NCBI GenBank assembly: GCA_002918705.1
Contig: PQKR01000001.1
Coordinates: 496,001 to 560,000, forward strand
Direction of reading: 5' to 3'
Length of the DNA: 64,000 nucleotides
From: Escherichia sp. ESNIH1
GTDB lineage: Bacteria; Pseudomonadota; Gammaproteobacteria; Enterobacterales; Enterobacteriaceae
In this document: one piece after another, positions 18,150 through 30,421 of the stretch
Layout: each line of letters starts with the position of its first letter
How positions within the stretch are numbered: the first letter of the stretch is position 1
The notes under the pieces: generated by a model
What the model was told of the DNA's origin: nothing
Database searches by the model: none
What the model saw: only the letters and a program-made list of their open reading frames with translations
Position numbers and translations under genes: made by a program

Positions 18150-19661
18150 ATGGAGTTCAGTGTAAAAAGCGGTAGCCCGGAGAAACAGCGGAGTGCCTGC
18201 ATCGTGGTTGGCGTGTTTGAACCGCGTCGGCTCTCCCCTATCGCCGAGCAGCTCGATAAAATCAGCGACGGCTACATCAGCGCGCTGCTGCGCCGTGGAG
18301 AGCTGGAAGGCAAGCCGGGACAGACGTTGTTGCTGCACCATGTTCCTAACGTCCTGTCAGAGCGCATTTTGCTGATTGGCTGCGGGAAAGAGCGTGAGCT
18401 GGACGAGCGTCAGTACAAGCAGGTTATTCAGAAAACGATAAATACGCTAAATGATACTGGCTCGATGGAGGCGGTCTGCTTCCTGACCGAACTGCACGTT
18501 AAAGGGCGCAACACCTACTGGAAAGTGCGCCAGGCGGTAGAGACGGCAAAAGAGACGCTCTACAGCTTCGATCAGCTGAAAACCAACAAATCCGAGCCGC
18601 GTCGTCCGCTGCGTAAGATGGTCTTCAACGTGCCGACCCGCCGGGAGCTGACCAGCGGTGAGCGCGCCATTCAGCACGGTCTGGCAATCGCCTGCGGCAT
18701 TAAAGCGGCGAAAGATCTCAGCAATATGCCACCGAATATCTGTAACGCGGGCTACCTCGCCTCGCAGGCACGCCAGCTGGCCGACTCCAACAGCGAGAAC
18801 ATCACCACCCGGGTGATCGGCGAGCAGCAGATGCGCGAGCTGGGGATGCACTCCTACCTGGCAGTAGGCCAGGGCTCGCAGAACGAATCCCTGATGTCGG
18901 TCATCGAGTACAAGGGCAGCACTGATGAAGACGCGCGTCCAATTGTGCTGGTGGGCAAAGGGCTGACCTTTGACTCCGGCGGCATCTCCATCAAGCCTGC
19001 CGAAGGCATGGATGAGATGAAGTATGACATGTGCGGCGCAGCGGCGGTCTACGGCGTAATGCGCATGGTCGCCGAGCTGAAGCTGCCGCTGAACGTGGTG
19101 GGCGTGCTGGCGGGCTGTGAGAACATGCCCGGCGGTCGCGCCTTCCGTCCGGGGGACGTTCTGACCACCATGTCCGGCCAGACCGTGGAAGTGCTGAACA
19201 CCGATGCCGAAGGGCGTCTGGTGCTGTGCGACGTATTAACTTACGTAGAGCGCTTCGATCCCGAGCTGGTGATCGACATCGCTACCCTGACCGGCGCGTG
19301 CGTGATTGCCCTCGGCCACCACATCACCGGCCTGATGTCGAACCATAACCCGCTGGCCCACGAGCTGATCGGCGCGTCCGAGCAGGCGGGAGATCGCGCA
19401 TGGCGTCTGCCGCTGGGCGACGAGTACTACGAACAGCTGGAGTCGAACTTTGCCGATATGGCAAACATCGGCGGACGCCCTGGCGGCGCGATCACCGCGG
19501 GCTGCTTCCTGTCGCGCTTTACCCGGAAATACAACTGGGCGCACCTCGACATCGCCGGGACCGCATGGCGCTCCGGCAAAGCCAAAGGCGCAACCGGCCG
19601 TCCGGTCGCCCTGCTGTCGCAGTTCCTGCTGAACCGCGCCGGATTTAACGGCGAAGAGTAG
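18150..19661 (+). CDS. pepA: Leucyl aminopeptidase A / Xer accessory protein PepA
   Basis: 503 aa M17 leucyl aminopeptidase, hexameric with two metals per subunit; in E. coli it is also a DNA-binding protein acting in plasmid cer/Xer recombination and carAB control. The metal-binding segments [15 protein letters not shown] and the signature [12 protein letters not shown] are intact. The N-terminal third is the variable, DNA-binding part. The start at 18150 is preceded by CAGGAG. A REP element follows before holC. Confidence 0.97.
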   Translation: MEFSVKSGSPEKQRSACIVVGVFEPRRLSPIAEQLDKISDGYISALLRRGELEGKPGQTLLLHHVPNVLSERILLIGCGKERELDERQYKQVIQKTINTLNDTGSMEAVCFLTELHVKGRNTYWKVRQAVETAKETLYSFDQLKTNKSEPRRPLRKMVFNVPTRRELTSGERAIQHGLAIACGIKAAKDLSNMPPNICNAGYLASQARQLADSNSENITTRVIGEQQMRELGMHSYLAVGQGSQNESLMSVIEYKGSTDEDARPIVLVGKGLTFDSGGISIKPAEGMDEMKYDMCGAAAVYGVMRMVAELKLPLNVVGVLAGCENMPGGRAFRPGDVLTTMSGQTVEVLNTDAEGRLVLCDVLTYVERFDPELVIDIATLTGACVIALGHHITGLMSNHNPLAHELIGASEQAGDRAWRLPLGDEYYEQLESNFADMANIGGRPGGAITAGCFLSRFTRKYNWAHLDIAGTAWRSGKAKGATGRPVALLSQFLLNRAGFNGEE

Positions 19662-19680
19662 GCGTAATAGAGCAGTAAAT

Positions 19681-19716
19681 TGTAGGCCGGGTAAGCGTAG
19701 CGCCACCCGGCTTCGC
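19681..19716. repeat. REP element between pepA and holC
   Basis: TGTAGGCCGGGTAAGCG with the matching CGCCACCCGGC arm: a typical REP palindrome with the G-TAGGCC end. Confidence 0.75.
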
Positions 19717-19745
19717 ATTTAAAGTGACCACAAGAAGCCCCATAT

Positions 19746-20189
19746 ATGAAGAATGCAACGTTCTACCTTCTGGACAATGACACGCAGCAGGATGGCTTAA
19801 GCGCCGTTGAACAACTGGTGTGTGAGATTGCCGCAGAACGTTGGCGCGCAGGTAAACGCGTTCTGATCGCCTGCGAAGATGAGCGGCAGGCGATCCGCCT
19901 CGACGAGGCCCTGTGGGCGCGTCCGGCAGAGAGCTTTGTGCCGCATAATCTGGCGGGCGAAGGGCCGCGCGGCGGTGCGCCGGTGGAGATCGCCTGGCCG
20001 CAAAAACGCAACAGCAGCCCGCGCGATCTGCTGATCAGCATGCGGGTAAACTTTGCAGATTTTGCCACCGCTTTCACAGAAGTGATAGACTTCGTTCCTC
20101 ACGAAGAAACTCTGAAACAACTGGCTCGCGAGCGCTATAAAGCCTATCGCCTGGCTGGTTTCAACCTGAACACGGCAACCTGGAAATAA
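19746..20189 (+). CDS. holC: DNA polymerase III chi subunit
   Basis: 147 aa chi subunit of the clamp-loader complex; it links the loader to SSB and partners with psi (HolD). The sequence ([13 protein letters not shown]..., [30 protein letters not shown]) matches HolC end to end. Its TAA shares its last base with the valS ATG, the conserved holC-valS coupling. Confidence 0.96.
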   Translation: MKNATFYLLDNDTQQDGLSAVEQLVCEIAAERWRAGKRVLIACEDERQAIRLDEALWARPAESFVPHNLAGEGPRGGAPVEIAWPQKRNSSPRDLLISMRVNFADFATAFTEVIDFVPHEETLKQLARERYKAYRLAGFNLNTATWK

Positions 20190-23044
20190 TGGAAAAGACA
20201 TATAACCCCCAAGATATCGAACAGCCGCTTTACGAGCACTGGGAGCAGCAGGGCTACTTCAAACCGAATGGCGATGAGAGCCAGGAGAGCTTCTGCATCA
20301 TGATCCCGCCGCCGAACGTGACCGGCAGTTTGCATATGGGCCACGCCTTCCAGCAGACCATCATGGATACCATGATCCGCTACCAGCGCATGCAGGGCAA
20401 AAACACCCTGTGGCAGGCCGGTACCGACCACGCGGGTATCGCCACCCAGATGGTGGTGGAGCGTAAGATTGCCGCTGAAGAGGGAAAAACCCGCCACGAC
20501 TACGGTCGCGATGCCTTCATCGATAAAATCTGGCAGTGGAAGGCAGAGTCAGGCGGCACCATTACCCGCCAGATGCGCCGTCTCGGCAACTCCGTGGACT
20601 GGGAGCGCGAGCGCTTCACGATGGACGAAGGCCTCTCCAACGCCGTGAAAGAGGTGTTCGTTCGCCTCTATAAAGAAGATCTGATCTACCGTGGCAAGCG
20701 CCTGGTAAACTGGGATCCGAAGCTGCGCACCGCGATTTCCGACCTGGAAGTTGAGAACCGCGAATCGAAAGGCTCCATGTGGCATATCCGCTATCCGCTG
20801 GCCGACGGCGCGAAAACCGCCGACGGTAAAGATTATCTGATCGTTGCCACCACCCGTCCGGAGACCCTGCTGGGGGATACCGGCGTCGCGGTGAACCCGG
20901 AAGATCCGCGCTACAAAGATTTGATCGGTAAATTCGTGGTGCTGCCGCTGGTTAACCGTCGCATTCCGATTGTGGGCGACGAGCACGCGGACATGGAGAA
21001 AGGCACCGGCTGCGTGAAGATCACCCCGGCACACGACTTTAACGACTATGAAGTGGGCCGTCGTCACGCCCTGCCGATGATCAACATCCTGACCTTTGAC
21101 GGCGATATCCGTGAGAGCGCAGAGGTGTACGACACCAAAGGCAACGAAACCAACGTCTACTCCAGCGAGATCCCGGCTGAGTTCCAGAAGCTGGAGCGCT
21201 TTGCTGCCCGTAAAGCGGTAGTGGCTGCCGTTGACGCCCTTGGCCTGCTGGAAGAGATTAAACCTCACGACCTGACCGTGCCGTACGGCGACCGTGGCGG
21301 CGTGGTGATCGAGCCGATGCTGACCGACCAGTGGTACGTCCGCGCCGACGTGCTGGCGAAACCGGCGGTGGAAGCGGTTGAGAACGGTGATATCCAGTTC
21401 GTGCCGAAGCAGTACGAAAACATGTACTTCTCCTGGATGCGCGATATTCAGGACTGGTGTATCTCCCGTCAGCTGTGGTGGGGTCATCGCATCCCGGCCT
21501 GGTACGACAACGAAGGCAACGTCTTTGTTGGCCGTACGGAAGAGGAAGTGCGCCAGGAGAACAACCTGAGTGCCGACGTGGCGCTACGCCAGGACGAAGA
21601 CGTGCTGGACACCTGGTTCTCCTCCGCGCTGTGGACCTTCTCTACCCTCGGCTGGCCGGAGAACACCGACGCCCTGCGTCAGTTCCACCCGACCTCGGTG
21701 ATGGTCTCCGGCTTCGACATCATCTTCTTCTGGATCGCCCGCATGATCATGATGACCATGCACTTCATCAAAGATGAAGATGGCAAGCCGCAGATCCCGT
21801 TCAAGACCATCTACATGACCGGTCTGATCCGCGATGACGAAGGCCAGAAGATGTCCAAATCCAAGGGCAACGTTATCGACCCGCTGGATATGGTGGACGG
21901 TATCTCCCTGGCGGATCTACTGGAGAAACGCACCGGCAACATGATGCAGCCGCAGCTGGCCGAGAAAATTGCCAAGCGCACCGAGAAGCAGTTCCCGAAC
22001 GGCATTGAGCCGCACGGCACTGACGCCCTGCGCTTTACCCTGGCGGCGCTGGCCTCTACCGGCCGCGACATCAACTGGGACATGAAGCGCCTGGAAGGCT
22101 ACCGCAACTTCTGTAACAAGCTGTGGAACGCCAGCCGCTTTGTGCTGATGAACACCGAAGATCAGGATTGCGGCTTCAACGGCGGCGAGATGACCCTCTC
22201 CCTGGCGGATCGTTGGATCCGTGCCGAGTTCAACCAGACGGTGAAAGCCTTCCGTGAAGCGCTGGACAGCTTCCGCTTTGATATTGCCGCGGGCATCCTG
22301 TATGAGTTCACCTGGAACCAGTTCTGTGACTGGTATCTGGAGCTGACCAAGCCGGTGATGAACGGTGGCTCTGAAGCCGAGCTGCGCGGTACGCGCAACA
22401 CCCTGGTCACGGTACTGGAAGGTCTGCTGCGCCTGGCGCACCCGATCATTCCGTTCATTACCGAAACCATCTGGCAGCGCGTGAAGGTGATTGCCGGTAA
22501 CAACGCCGACACCATCATGCTGCAACCGTTCCCGGCCTTCGATGCCGCCCAGGTGGATGAAGCGGCGGTAGCGGATACCGAGTGGCTGAAGCAGGCGATT
22601 GTTGCGGTGCGTAATATCCGCGCCGAGATGAACCTCTCTCCGGCTAAACCGCTGGCGCTGCTGCTGCGCGGCTGCAGCAGCGATGCGGCACGTCGTGTGA
22701 ACGACAACCGCAGCTTCCTGCAAACTTTGGCGCGTCTGGAGAGCATCACCCTGCTGCCTGCCGATGATAAAGGTCCGGTCTCCGTGACCAAGATCGTCGA
22801 CGGCGCTGAGCTGCTGATCCCGATGGCTGGCCTGATCGACAAAGCCGCCGAGCTGGAGCGTCTGGCGAAAGAAGTTGCTAAGGTTGAAGCAGAGATTGGT
22901 CGTATCGAGAGCAAACTGGGTAACGAAGGCTTCGTGGCGCGCGCGCCGGAAGCGGTGGTTGCCAAAGAGCGTGAGCGTCTGAGCAGCCTGGCCGAAGCGA
23001 AAACCAAACTCGTTGAACAGCAGGGCGTCATCAGCGCGCTGTAA
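20189..23044 (+). CDS. valS: Valyl-tRNA synthetase
   Basis: 951 aa class I synthetase charging tRNA-Val, with an editing domain that removes mischarged threonine. The HIGH motif appears as HMGH in [14 protein letters not shown] (near residue 50) and the KMSKS loop as KMSKSKGN (near 555). The C-terminal coiled coil ([23 protein letters not shown]) is the ValS arm. It starts inside the holC stop. Full family length. Confidence 0.98.
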   Translation: MEKTYNPQDIEQPLYEHWEQQGYFKPNGDESQESFCIMIPPPNVTGSLHMGHAFQQTIMDTMIRYQRMQGKNTLWQAGTDHAGIATQMVVERKIAAEEGKTRHDYGRDAFIDKIWQWKAESGGTITRQMRRLGNSVDWERERFTMDEGLSNAVKEVFVRLYKEDLIYRGKRLVNWDPKLRTAISDLEVENRESKGSMWHIRYPLADGAKTADGKDYLIVATTRPETLLGDTGVAVNPEDPRYKDLIGKFVVLPLVNRRIPIVGDEHADMEKGTGCVKITPAHDFNDYEVGRRHALPMINILTFDGDIRESAEVYDTKGNETNVYSSEIPAEFQKLERFAARKAVVAAVDALGLLEEIKPHDLTVPYGDRGGVVIEPMLTDQWYVRADVLAKPAVEAVENGDIQFVPKQYENMYFSWMRDIQDWCISRQLWWGHRIPAWYDNEGNVFVGRTEEEVRQENNLSADVALRQDEDVLDTWFSSALWTFSTLGWPENTDALRQFHPTSVMVSGFDIIFFWIARMIMMTMHFIKDEDGKPQIPFKTIYMTGLIRDDEGQKMSKSKGNVIDPLDMVDGISLADLLEKRTGNMMQPQLAEKIAKRTEKQFPNGIEPHGTDALRFTLAALASTGRDINWDMKRLEGYRNFCNKLWNASRFVLMNTEDQDCGFNGGEMTLSLADRWIRAEFNQTVKAFREALDSFRFDIAAGILYEFTWNQFCDWYLELTKPVMNGGSEAELRGTRNTLVTVLEGLLRLAHPIIPFITETIWQRVKVIAGNNADTIMLQPFPAFDAAQVDEAAVADTEWLKQAIVAVRNIRAEMNLSPAKPLALLLRGCSSDAARRVNDNRSFLQTLARLESITLLPADDKGPVSVTKIVDGAELLIPMAGLIDKAAELERLAKEVAKVEAEIGRIESKLGNEGFVARAPEAVVAKERERLSSLAEAKTKLVEQQGVISAL

Positions 23045-23052
23045 TCGCGTCC

Positions 23053-23077
23053 GCCCCTTACCTCTCTGGTAAGGGGC
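23053..23077. terminator. Strong hairpin after valS
   Basis: Perfect 10-bp stem GCCCCTTACC/GGTAAGGGGC with a TCTCT loop, nine bases after the valS stop. It is followed by ACTTAATC rather than a T run, so it could slow or end transcription only partly before yjgM. Confidence 0.55.
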
Positions 23078-23101
23078 ACTTAATCAACAAAGAGCCTCAC
23101 C

Positions 23102-23608
23102 ATGAATGTTGCAACCGCCACTCAACTGCACATGCGCCGCATCACGCCTGAAGACAACGCGGCCATCGCCGCCGTTATTCGCCAGGTTTCAGCGGAGTAT
23201 GGCCTGACCGCCGACAAAGGCTATACCGTGGCCGATCCTAATCTTGATGAGCTGTATACCCTCTACAGCCAGCCGGGTCACGCCTACTGGGTGATTGAGC
23301 AGGATGGCCAGGTGGTGGGCGGCGGCGGCATCGCCCCGCTCCAGTGCAGCGAACCGGATATCTGTGAACTGCAGAAGATGTACTTCCTGCCCGCCATACG
23401 CGGCAAAGGGATGGCGAAAAAGCTGGCGCTCGCCGCGCTGGATCACGCCCGTACTCAGGGTTTTACCCGCTGCTATCTCGAGACCACGGCTTTCCTGAAG
23501 GAGGCGATTGGCCTCTATGAGCATCTGGGCTTTGAACACATCGACGGACCGCTGGGCTGTACCGGGCACGTCGACTGTGAAGTGCGGATGTTAAAAGCGC
23601 TGGCCTGA
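23102..23608 (+). CDS. yjgM: GNAT-family N-acetyltransferase YjgM
   Basis: 168 aa GNAT acetyltransferase; the substrate is not established. The acetyl-CoA loop is [20 protein letters not shown] (residues about 98-117, Q/R-x-x-G-x-G/A form), followed by [26 protein letters not shown], the usual C-terminal beta strand and helix. It follows valS by 57 bases and converges on miaE with one base between stops. Confidence 0.9.
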   Translation: MNVATATQLHMRRITPEDNAAIAAVIRQVSAEYGLTADKGYTVADPNLDELYTLYSQPGHAYWVIEQDGQVVGGGGIAPLQCSEPDICELQKMYFLPAIRGKGMAKKLALAALDHARTQGFTRCYLETTAFLKEAIGLYEHLGFEHIDGPLGCTGHVDCEVRMLKALA

Positions 23609-23609
23609 G

Positions 23610-24368
23610 TCAGGCCGGTACGCCGCTGTGAAAACGGAACTCGCTGTCGGGGGTGGCGATCAGCGCCGCCTCCACCTCGCCAAAAAAGCGCACCCGGGGC
23701 GTAATATCCTGGGGTGATATCGCCTGGGCCAGCGTCAGGTAGTCTTCGTAGTGGCGCGCCTCGGATCGCAGCAGCGACAGATAGAACTTCTGCAGATCCT
23801 CTTCGAGATAGGGCGCCAGGGCGGCAAAGCGCTCGCAGGAGCGGGCCTCGATATAGGCCCCGCAGATCAGCTTATCAATCAGCGTCAGCGGCTCGTGGGT
23901 CCGCACCTCCTTCAGCATCCCTTTGGCGTAGCGGCTGGCGGTAATTTTGACGTAGGGAATATTCCGGGCCGTCATCGCCTCGCGCACCTGCCAGAAGTGG
24001 TGCAACTCCTCTTTAATCAGCAGCACCATGCTGTCGATCAGCAGGCGGCCCCAGGGATCGTCGGTCTGCGGCATCACGCTCTTACCAATCTGCCGGTGCA
24101 GGGCGACAAAATCCGGCTCAGGCCCCTCACGAAAGGTGAAGGCCTCGTAGGGTTTGAGCCACGCCAGCAGCGTATCGCCGCCGCTCTTATCCGCCACATA
24201 TTTGCGGACCAGCAGCATTGCCGTCTGCGCAGCCTTAAGCTCGCACACCATATGGTCGGTTAGCAGCAGGGGCAGGTTGGCTGGATCGCGGGCTTTGTCG
24301 ATCCACGCCTGCGGCGTTGGGCAGTGCAGGAAAGTGTGTATCGGGGAGAGTATCTGGGCGTAGTCCAT
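23610..24368 (-). CDS. miaE: tRNA-(ms2io6A37) hydroxylase MiaE
   Basis: 252 aa carboxylate-bridged di-iron monooxygenase that hydroxylates the isopentenyl side chain of ms2i6A37 in tRNAs reading U-starting codons. Iron-ligand helices are visible: KEELHHFWQVREA (E-x-x-H), YIEARSCERFAAL and RSEARHYEDYLTL (E-x-x-H). Salmonella has MiaE but E. coli K-12 lacks it, which helps place the organism. The stop abuts that of yjgM. Confidence 0.95.
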   Translation of the reverse strand: MDYAQILSPIHTFLHCPTPQAWIDKARDPANLPLLLTDHMVCELKAAQTAMLLVRKYVADKSGGDTLLAWLKPYEAFTFREGPEPDFVALHRQIGKSVMPQTDDPWGRLLIDSMVLLIKEELHHFWQVREAMTARNIPYVKITASRYAKGMLKEVRTHEPLTLIDKLICGAYIEARSCERFAALAPYLEEDLQKFYLSLLRSEARHYEDYLTLAQAISPQDITPRVRFFGEVEAALIATPDSEFRFHSGVPA

Positions 24369-24421
24369 GACGTTCCTTGCAGTGCGGCAGCAGGCGCTAC
24401 CGCACGAACAATTAAATCTTA

Positions 24422-24847
24422 TTAATGGCGGGTGCCGTCATCATCTTCGTCGACGTAATCTTCATCGTCTTCGTCATCACCCTCTTCGCCGTTGGGATCT
24501 TCGTAGTAGGTGCCCCAACCGTCGTACTCAACGCCAAACTTCTCTGCCAGGGTCATCAGCTGCTCGACCTGAGCGTCGATCAGATCGGCGTTCAGCGCGC
24601 ACTCGCTCAGAATGTCGCAGCAGATCACCGTGTCACCCTCTTCCACTTCCAGCTCTTCCGGCTCGGTCACCTCATAACCCAGTTTGAACGCCTCTACCGC
24701 CACTTTCTCCAGCGTTTCAAAATCGTCAGCGGAGAGATGGTGCTCGATAGTGTAGAGCGCATCAGGATCGCTACCGTCCTCCAGCAGCTCTTCAATAATC
24801 AGACGGGTCTCTTCACGCTGCTCTTCGAGTAATTCCGGGTTTGCCAT
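24422..24847 (-). CDS. rraB: Ribonuclease E inhibitor RraB
   Basis: 141 aa acidic cytoplasmic protein that binds RNase E and modulates mRNA decay. The start is [32 protein letters not shown]; the longer frame upstream is not RraB-like. The C-terminus is a run of Asp/Glu ([21 protein letters not shown]), a hallmark of the family. It is divergent from argI. Confidence 0.96.
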   Translation of the reverse strand: MANPELLEEQREETRLIIEELLEDGSDPDALYTIEHHLSADDFETLEKVAVEAFKLGYEVTEPEELEVEEGDTVICCDILSECALNADLIDAQVEQLMTLAEKFGVEYDGWGTYYEDPNGEEGDDEDDEDYVDEDDDGTRH

Positions 24848-24945
24848 AGGTTGTTCCTCATAATGTGCGGCAGATACTCTTATTTTCACATACCGTTGCC
24901 AATGCCTCCACTCCTGACGGAAAAGATTTGTTAAACAGGGTTGCA

Positions 24946-24984
24946 AATGAATATTTAGACATATAAAGTGAATTTTAATTCAAT
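24946..24984 (+). promoter_or_regulatory. Tandem ARG boxes (ArgR operator) of argI
   Basis: Two 18-bp ARG boxes separated by exactly 3 bp: AATGAATATTTAGACATA (24946-24963) and AGTGAATTTTAATTCAAT (24967-24984). The second matches the TGAAT-N4-ATTCA core closely. This is the classic hexameric-ArgR arrangement, 28 bases before the argI ATG, and predicts repression by arginine. Confidence 0.92.
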
Positions 24985-25011
24985 AATTGGCTTGAGCCAT
25001 GTGAGGGAAAC

Positions 25012-26016
25012 ATGTCTGCGTTCTACCAGAAACACTTTTTAAAACTGCTCGACTTTACCCCTGCCGAAATTCACGCTCTGCTCCAGCTCGCCGCCCAGCT
25101 GAAAAAAGATAAAAAACAAGGTACTGAAGTACCAAAGCTGACGGGTAAAAACATCGCGCTCATCTTCGAAAAAGACTCTACCCGCACCCGATGCTCTTTC
25201 GAAGTTGCCGCCTACGACCAGGGCGCTCGCGTGACTTATTTAGGGCCGAGCGGAAGCCAGATCGGGCATAAAGAGTCAATTAAGGATACCGCCCGCGTGC
25301 TGGGCCGCATGTATGACGGCATTCAGTATCGCGGCCACGGCCAGGAAATCGTCGAGGCGCTGGCCGAATTTGCTGGCGTGCCGGTGTGGAACGGCCTGAC
25401 CAACGAGTTTCACCCAACGCAGCTGCTGGCGGATCTGCTGACCATGCAGGAGCATCTGCCGGGCAAGGCCCTGAGCGAGATGACGCTGGTCTATGCGGGC
25501 GATGCGCGTAACAACATGGGCAACTCGATGCTCGAGGCCGCCGCGCTGGTGGGGCTGGATCTGCGTCTGGTCGCTCCCCAGGCCTGCTGGCCAGAAGAGA
25601 GTCTGGTAGCCGAGTGCAGTGCCCTGGCGCAGCAGAACGGCGGCAGCATTACCCTGACGGAGAATATTGCCGAGGGGGTAAAAGGCGCGGACTTTATCTA
25701 TACCGACGTGTGGGTATCGATGGGCGAAGCCAAAGAGAAGTGGGCCGAGCGTATCGCGCTGCTGCGCGACTACCAGGTGAACAACCAGATGCTGGCCCTT
25801 ACCGGCAACCCGCAGGTGAAGTTCCTGCACTGTCTGCCCGCCTTCCATGACGATCAGACCATCCTCGGCAAGCAGATGGCCGAAACCTTTGGCCTGCACG
25901 GCGGCATGGAGGTGACCGACGAGGTGTTTGAGTCGCCGAACAGCATCGTGTTCGACCAGGCGGAAAACCGGATGCACACCATCAAAGCGGTGATGGTCGC
26001 TACCCTCGCCGAGTAA
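25012..26016 (+). CDS. argI: Ornithine carbamoyltransferase, anabolic
   Basis: 334 aa. It makes citrulline from ornithine and carbamoyl phosphate in arginine synthesis. The carbamoyl-phosphate loop [16 protein letters not shown] (near residue 55) and the ornithine-site [10 protein letters not shown] (near 272) are intact. The upstream tandem ARG boxes mark it as the biosynthetic copy, in contrast to the similar arcB 3.3 kb downstream. Start [15 protein letters not shown] follows GAGGGAAAC. Confidence 0.96.
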   Translation: MSAFYQKHFLKLLDFTPAEIHALLQLAAQLKKDKKQGTEVPKLTGKNIALIFEKDSTRTRCSFEVAAYDQGARVTYLGPSGSQIGHKESIKDTARVLGRMYDGIQYRGHGQEIVEALAEFAGVPVWNGLTNEFHPTQLLADLLTMQEHLPGKALSEMTLVYAGDARNNMGNSMLEAAALVGLDLRLVAPQACWPEESLVAECSALAQQNGGSITLTENIAEGVKGADFIYTDVWVSMGEAKEKWAERIALLRDYQVNNQMLALTGNPQVKFLHCLPAFHDDQTILGKQMAETFGLHGGMEVTDEVFESPNSIVFDQAENRMHTIKAVMVATLAE

Positions 26017-26022
26017 ATAATC

Positions 26023-26056
26023 CAGGCCGGGCAAGGCGAATGCCGCCGCCCGGCGT
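26023..26056. repeat. REP element after argI
   Basis: CCAGGCCGGGC...GCCGCCGCCCGGCG palindrome lying between the convergent argI and tabA stops; it may act as a mRNA 3' end. Confidence 0.7.
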
Positions 26057-26061
26057 ATTCT

Positions 26062-27183
<1,122 letters not shown>

Positions 27184-28404
27184 ATGGAAAAACACTACGT
27201 CGGATCGGAAGTGGGTCAGTTACGCAGCGTAATGCTGCACCGTCCTAATCTGAGCCTGAAAAGACTGACGCCCTCAAATTGTCAGGAGCTGTTATTTGAT
27301 GATGTATTATCCGTTGAGCGCGCGGGTGAAGAGCACGATATTTTTGCGAATACCCTGTGTGAACAGGGCGTCGACGTTCTGTTACTCACCGATCTCTTAA
27401 CCGAGACGTTGAATACACCAGACGCCAAAGAGTGGCTGCTGCAAACCCAGGTCTCTGACTACCGCCTGGGGCCCGCCTTCGCCAGCGATGTACGCGGCTG
27501 GCTGGCGGATATGCCCCACCGGGAGCTGGCCCGGCGTTTAAGCGGCGGGCTAACCTACGGTGAAATACCGGCTTCGATTAACAATATGGTTGTCGATATT
27601 CATACCGCGAATGACTTTATTATGAAGCCGCTGCCCAACCACCTTTTTACTCGCGATACCTCCTGCTGGATATATAACGGCGTCTCAATAAACCCGATGG
27701 CCAAACCGGCCCGCCAGCGTGAAACGAATAATCTGCGGGCCATCTACCGCTGGCATCCGCAATTCATTAACGGCGACTTTATTAAATATTTCGGCGATGA
27801 AGACATTAATTACGATCATGCCACCCTGGAAGGGGGCGATGTATTAGTCATTGGCCGGGGCACCGTATTAATCGGTATGTCTGAGCGCACCACGCCGCAG
27901 GGCGTTGAGTTCCTCGCCTCCGCCCTATTTACGCATCGTCAGGCCGAACGCGTTATCGCCGTCGAGCTGCCGAAGCACCGCTCCTGTATGCATCTCGACA
28001 CGGTGATGACCCATATCGATATCGACACCTTCTCCGTCTATCCGGAAGTGGTGCGCCCGGATGTGCAGTGCTGGACGCTGACGCCGGACGGCCACGGCGG
28101 CATCGCCCGTCGCCAGGAGACGACCCTGCTGCGGGCGCTGGAGAAAGCGCTCGGCGTCACGCAGATCCAGCTGATCACCACCGGCGGCGACGCCTTTGAA
28201 GCCGAGCGCGAGCAGTGGAACGACGCCAATAACGTGCTGACCCTGCGTCCTGGAGTGGTGATCGGCTACGAGCGCAACGTCTGGACCAACGAGAAATATG
28301 ACAAGGCAGGGATCACCGTTCTGCCGATCCCGGGCGATGAGCTAGGACGCGGGCGCGGTGGCGCGCGCTGCATGAGCTGTCCGCTGGAACGCGACGCGAT
28401 TTAA
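27184..28404 (+). CDS. arcA: Arginine deiminase
   Basis: 406 aa. It hydrolyses arginine to citrulline and ammonia, the first step of the ADI pathway. Guanidino-binding motifs [19 protein letters not shown] and [10 protein letters not shown] are present, and the catalytic cysteine is C396 in GGARCMSCP near the C-terminus. AAGGA sits 7 bases before the ATG. First gene of arcA-arcC-arcB-antiporter-argR2, the same order as the Salmonella Typhimurium STM4467-STM4463 cluster. Confidence 0.97.
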   Translation: MEKHYVGSEVGQLRSVMLHRPNLSLKRLTPSNCQELLFDDVLSVERAGEEHDIFANTLCEQGVDVLLLTDLLTETLNTPDAKEWLLQTQVSDYRLGPAFASDVRGWLADMPHRELARRLSGGLTYGEIPASINNMVVDIHTANDFIMKPLPNHLFTRDTSCWIYNGVSINPMAKPARQRETNNLRAIYRWHPQFINGDFIKYFGDEDINYDHATLEGGDVLVIGRGTVLIGMSERTTPQGVEFLASALFTHRQAERVIAVELPKHRSCMHLDTVMTHIDIDTFSVYPEVVRPDVQCWTLTPDGHGGIARRQETTLLRALEKALGVTQIQLITTGGDAFEAEREQWNDANNVLTLRPGVVIGYERNVWTNEKYDKAGITVLPIPGDELGRGRGGARCMSCPLERDAI

Positions 28405-28419
28405 GGCAGGGAGATGAGA

Positions 28420-29349
28420 ATGGAAACGAAGACGAAACCGACCCTCGTCGTCGCCCTCGGCGGCAATGCCCTGCTGAAACGCGGCGAGCCGCTGGAGGCC
28501 GCGATCCAGCGTAAAAATATCGATCTGGCAGCCGAGGTGATTGCTCAACTTACCCAGCGCTGGCGGGTAGTACTGGTGCACGGCAACGGTCCGCAGGTGG
28601 GACTGCTGGCGCTGCAAAACAGCGCCTATACCGGCGTTACCCCCTACCCGCTGGATGTGCTGGGGGCCGAAAGCCAGGGAATGATTGGCTACATGCTGCA
28701 ACAGTCGCTGAAAAACCGGCTTCCCGACTGCGAAGTGAGCGTCCTGCTCACCCAGGTGGCGGTAGATCTCGCCGATCCCGCTCTGAGCAATCCCACCAAA
28801 TACATTGGCCCGGTTTATGACCAGCCGCAAGCCGACGCGTTGGCTAAAGAAAAAGGGTGGTGCTTTAAGGCCGACGGCAGCTATTTCCGCCGCGTGGTTC
28901 CCTCCCCGCAGCCGATGCGCCTCGTCGAGCGCGATGCCATTGAAGCCCTTATCCAACGCGACCATCTGGTGATCTGCAACGGCGGCGGCGGCGTGCCGGT
29001 AGTGGAGAAGGCGGATGGCTTCCACGGTATCGAAGCGGTAATTGATAAAGACCTCTCCGCCGCCCTGCTGGCACGCCAGCTGGAGGCTGACGCGCTGCTG
29101 ATCCTCACCGATGCCGACGCGGTCTATCTCAACTGGGGTACGCCAGAGCAGCGCCCGCTCACCGAGGCCACGCCGCAGCAGCTTAGCGGGTTTAGCTTCG
29201 ACGCCGGTTCGATGGGACCGAAAGTCGCCGCCTGCTGCCGCTTTGTTAAGACCTGTGACGGCATCGCCGGGATCGGCGCTCTGGCGGATGGCCCGGCCAT
29301 TCTGGCTGGCGAGCGGGGAACCCTGATCCGCAATGTGCCTCTTCAATAA
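28420..29349 (+). CDS. arcC: Carbamate kinase
   Basis: 309 aa from METKTKPTLVVALGGNALLKRGE. An ATG six bases earlier abuts the GGGAG ribosome site, so 28420 with 6-base spacing is preferred. It transfers phosphate from carbamoyl phosphate to ADP, giving the ATP yield of the ADI pathway. Amino-acid-kinase features: ALGGNALL, VHGNGPQVGLLALQ, VICNGGGGVPV, LLILTDADAVYLNWG and GSMGPKVAACCRF. It follows arcA by 15 bases. Confidence 0.96.
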   Translation: METKTKPTLVVALGGNALLKRGEPLEAAIQRKNIDLAAEVIAQLTQRWRVVLVHGNGPQVGLLALQNSAYTGVTPYPLDVLGAESQGMIGYMLQQSLKNRLPDCEVSVLLTQVAVDLADPALSNPTKYIGPVYDQPQADALAKEKGWCFKADGSYFRRVVPSPQPMRLVERDAIEALIQRDHLVICNGGGGVPVVEKADGFHGIEAVIDKDLSAALLARQLEADALLILTDADAVYLNWGTPEQRPLTEATPQQLSGFSFDAGSMGPKVAACCRFVKTCDGIAGIGALADGPAILAGERGTLIRNVPLQ

Positions 29350-29367
29350 ACTTATTAAGGACGAGTT

Positions 29368-30372
29368 ATGAACACCTCTTTAAAAAACCGTAATTTTCTG
29401 AAGCTGCTCGACTTTACCCCGGATGAGATCCATTTCCTGATCGACCTGGCGATGGAGCTAAAAGCCGCCAAAAAAGCGGGGCGTGAAAAACAGACTCTCG
29501 GCGGTAAGAACATTGCGCTGATCTTCGAGAAAAGCTCCACCCGCACCCGCTGCGCCTTTGAGGTTGGCGCGTTCGATCAGGGCGCGCAGGTAACCTACAT
29601 CGGACCGAGCGGGTCGCAGATTGGCCATAAGGAGTCGATGAAAGACACTGCCCGCGTGCTTGGTCGCATGTACGATGGCATCGAGTATCGCGGCTATGGC
29701 CAGGCGATTGTTGAGGAGCTGGGAGCGTACGCAGGCGTCCCGGTATGGAATGGGCTGACCAACGAGTTTCACCCCACGCAAATTCTGGCCGATCTGATGA
29801 CCATGCTGGAGCACGCGCCAGGTAAACGCCTCTCTGAGCTGCGTTTTGCCTACCTGGGCGATGCGCGTAACAACATGGGCAACAGCCTGATGGTCGGCGC
29901 AGCCAAAATGGGCATGGACATTCGGCTGGTGGCCCCAAAAGCGTTCTGGCCGGAAGAGGCGCTGGTGGCGCAGTGCCGCGAGATTGCCTGGGAGACCGGG
30001 GCAAAAATCACCCTGACCGAGGAGGTTGCAGAGGGTGTCGCCAACGTCGACTTTCTCTATACCGACGTGTGGGTCTCAATGGGTGAGCCCAAAGAGGCCT
30101 GGCGCGAGCGCGTCAACCTGATGAAACCCTATCAGGTTAATCAGCAGGTTATTGAGGCCACCGGCAATCCACAGGTGAAGTTTATGCACTGCCTGCCCGC
30201 CTTCCATAACGAGCACACCACCGTAGGACGCGAAATCGAGCTGGCCTATGGCCTCAAGGGGCTGGAGGTCACCGAGGAGGTGTTCGAATCCGCCCACTCC
30301 ATTGTGTTCGATGAGGCAGAGAACCGGATGCACACCATCAAAGCCGTGATGGTAGCGACCCTCGGCGAGTAA
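29368..30372 (+). CDS. arcB: Ornithine carbamoyltransferase, catabolic
   Basis: 334 aa, strongly similar to argI product along its whole length ([37 protein letters not shown]). In the ADI operon it would run the phosphorolytic direction, citrulline to ornithine plus carbamoyl phosphate. This role is inferred from the operon, since the motifs do not separate the two enzymes by eye. It has no ARG boxes of its own. AAGGA precedes the start by 7-8 bases. Could be labelled argF by similarity. Confidence 0.94.
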   Translation: MNTSLKNRNFLKLLDFTPDEIHFLIDLAMELKAAKKAGREKQTLGGKNIALIFEKSSTRTRCAFEVGAFDQGAQVTYIGPSGSQIGHKESMKDTARVLGRMYDGIEYRGYGQAIVEELGAYAGVPVWNGLTNEFHPTQILADLMTMLEHAPGKRLSELRFAYLGDARNNMGNSLMVGAAKMGMDIRLVAPKAFWPEEALVAQCREIAWETGAKITLTEEVAEGVANVDFLYTDVWVSMGEPKEAWRERVNLMKPYQVNQQVIEATGNPQVKFMHCLPAFHNEHTTVGREIELAYGLKGLEVTEEVFESAHSIVFDEAENRMHTIKAVMVATLGE

Positions 30373-30421
30373 CCACTCCGGGCGTCGCGACACTGCGACG
30401 CCCAAACAGGGAGAGTACCCT